Assembly: GCA_002336985.1 (NCBI GenBank)
Contig: DDFE01000083.1
Coordinates: forward strand, 1 to 7,019
DNA length: 7,019 bases
Direction: 5' to 3'
Source of the DNA: Sphingomonadales bacterium UBA1936
GTDB lineage: Bacteria > Pseudomonadota > Alphaproteobacteria > Sphingomonadales > Sphingomonadaceae
Position numbers and translations under genes: made by a program. How positions within the stretch are numbered: the stretch's first letter is position 1; each line of letters begins with the position of its first letter. This document shows positions 6,989-7,019 of this stretch, one piece after another. The notes beneath the pieces are model-generated. The model was not told where the DNA came from. It searched no databases and worked only from the letters and a program-made list of their open reading frames with translations.

Positions 6989-7019
6989 CGGAATGCTGCG
7001 ATTGCCGCTGTCCTACAGC

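Noticed and set aside
6993..7019. ATG-initiated open frame running off the window end
   Set aside because: Only nine codons are visible and no ribosome-binding site precedes it; it cannot be supported as a gene.

Overview
This 7-kb window looks like ordinary chromosomal core DNA from a GC-rich alphaproteobacterium, most likely a sphingomonad (Sphingomonadaceae). This rests on high G+C with strong G/C preference at third codon positions, on the protein sequences (CarB, GreA, enolase, a DUF4170 protein), and on gene orders (carB then greA; eno then an ftsB-type gene) that I associate with this group. The assignment is from recognition, not from a database search. I see no insertion sequence, phage gene, CRISPR array, tRNA or rRNA, and no gap of 300 bases or more without a gene.

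Layout. Bases 1-2600 (+) are the 3' part of carB, the large subunit of carbamoyl-phosphate synthetase, whose first ~245 codons lie outside the window. A 93-base gap with two small hairpins leads to greA (2694-3170, +), a transcript-cleavage factor. It is followed after only 2 bases by a rhomboid-family intramembrane protease (3173-3802, +). That gene converges on a reverse-strand block, with 6 bases between the two stop codons. In transcription order (right to left) the block is a DUF883/YqjD-like tail-anchored protein (5209-4727), a DUF1469/YqjE-like 'phage holin family' membrane protein (4722-4339), a small basic, possibly DUF3618-like protein (4342-4064) and a DUF4170 protein (4030-3809). 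The first three are separated by +4, then -4 bases, so they almost certainly form one operon. A 152-base divergent region separates this operon from eno (5362-6645, +). Eno is followed after 31 bases by a short FtsB/DivIC-type septum protein (6677-6988, +).

How the genes fit together. CarB feeds pyrimidine and arginine synthesis, GreA rescues stalled RNA polymerase, enolase is glycolytic and FtsB belongs to the divisome: all housekeeping. The accessory-looking part is the reverse-strand operon. It has the architecture of the E. coli yqjD-yqjE stationary-phase/stress membrane genes, and a GGAAC-N17-AGTT element upstream resembles the alphaproteobacterial EcfG general-stress promoter.

I found no clearly new system. 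The two best leads are a cluster of three GANTC (CcrM-type methylation) sites within 24 bases directly upstream of the ftsB-type gene, and the possible EcfG control of the YqjD/YqjE-like operon. Both are hypotheses from motif reading.
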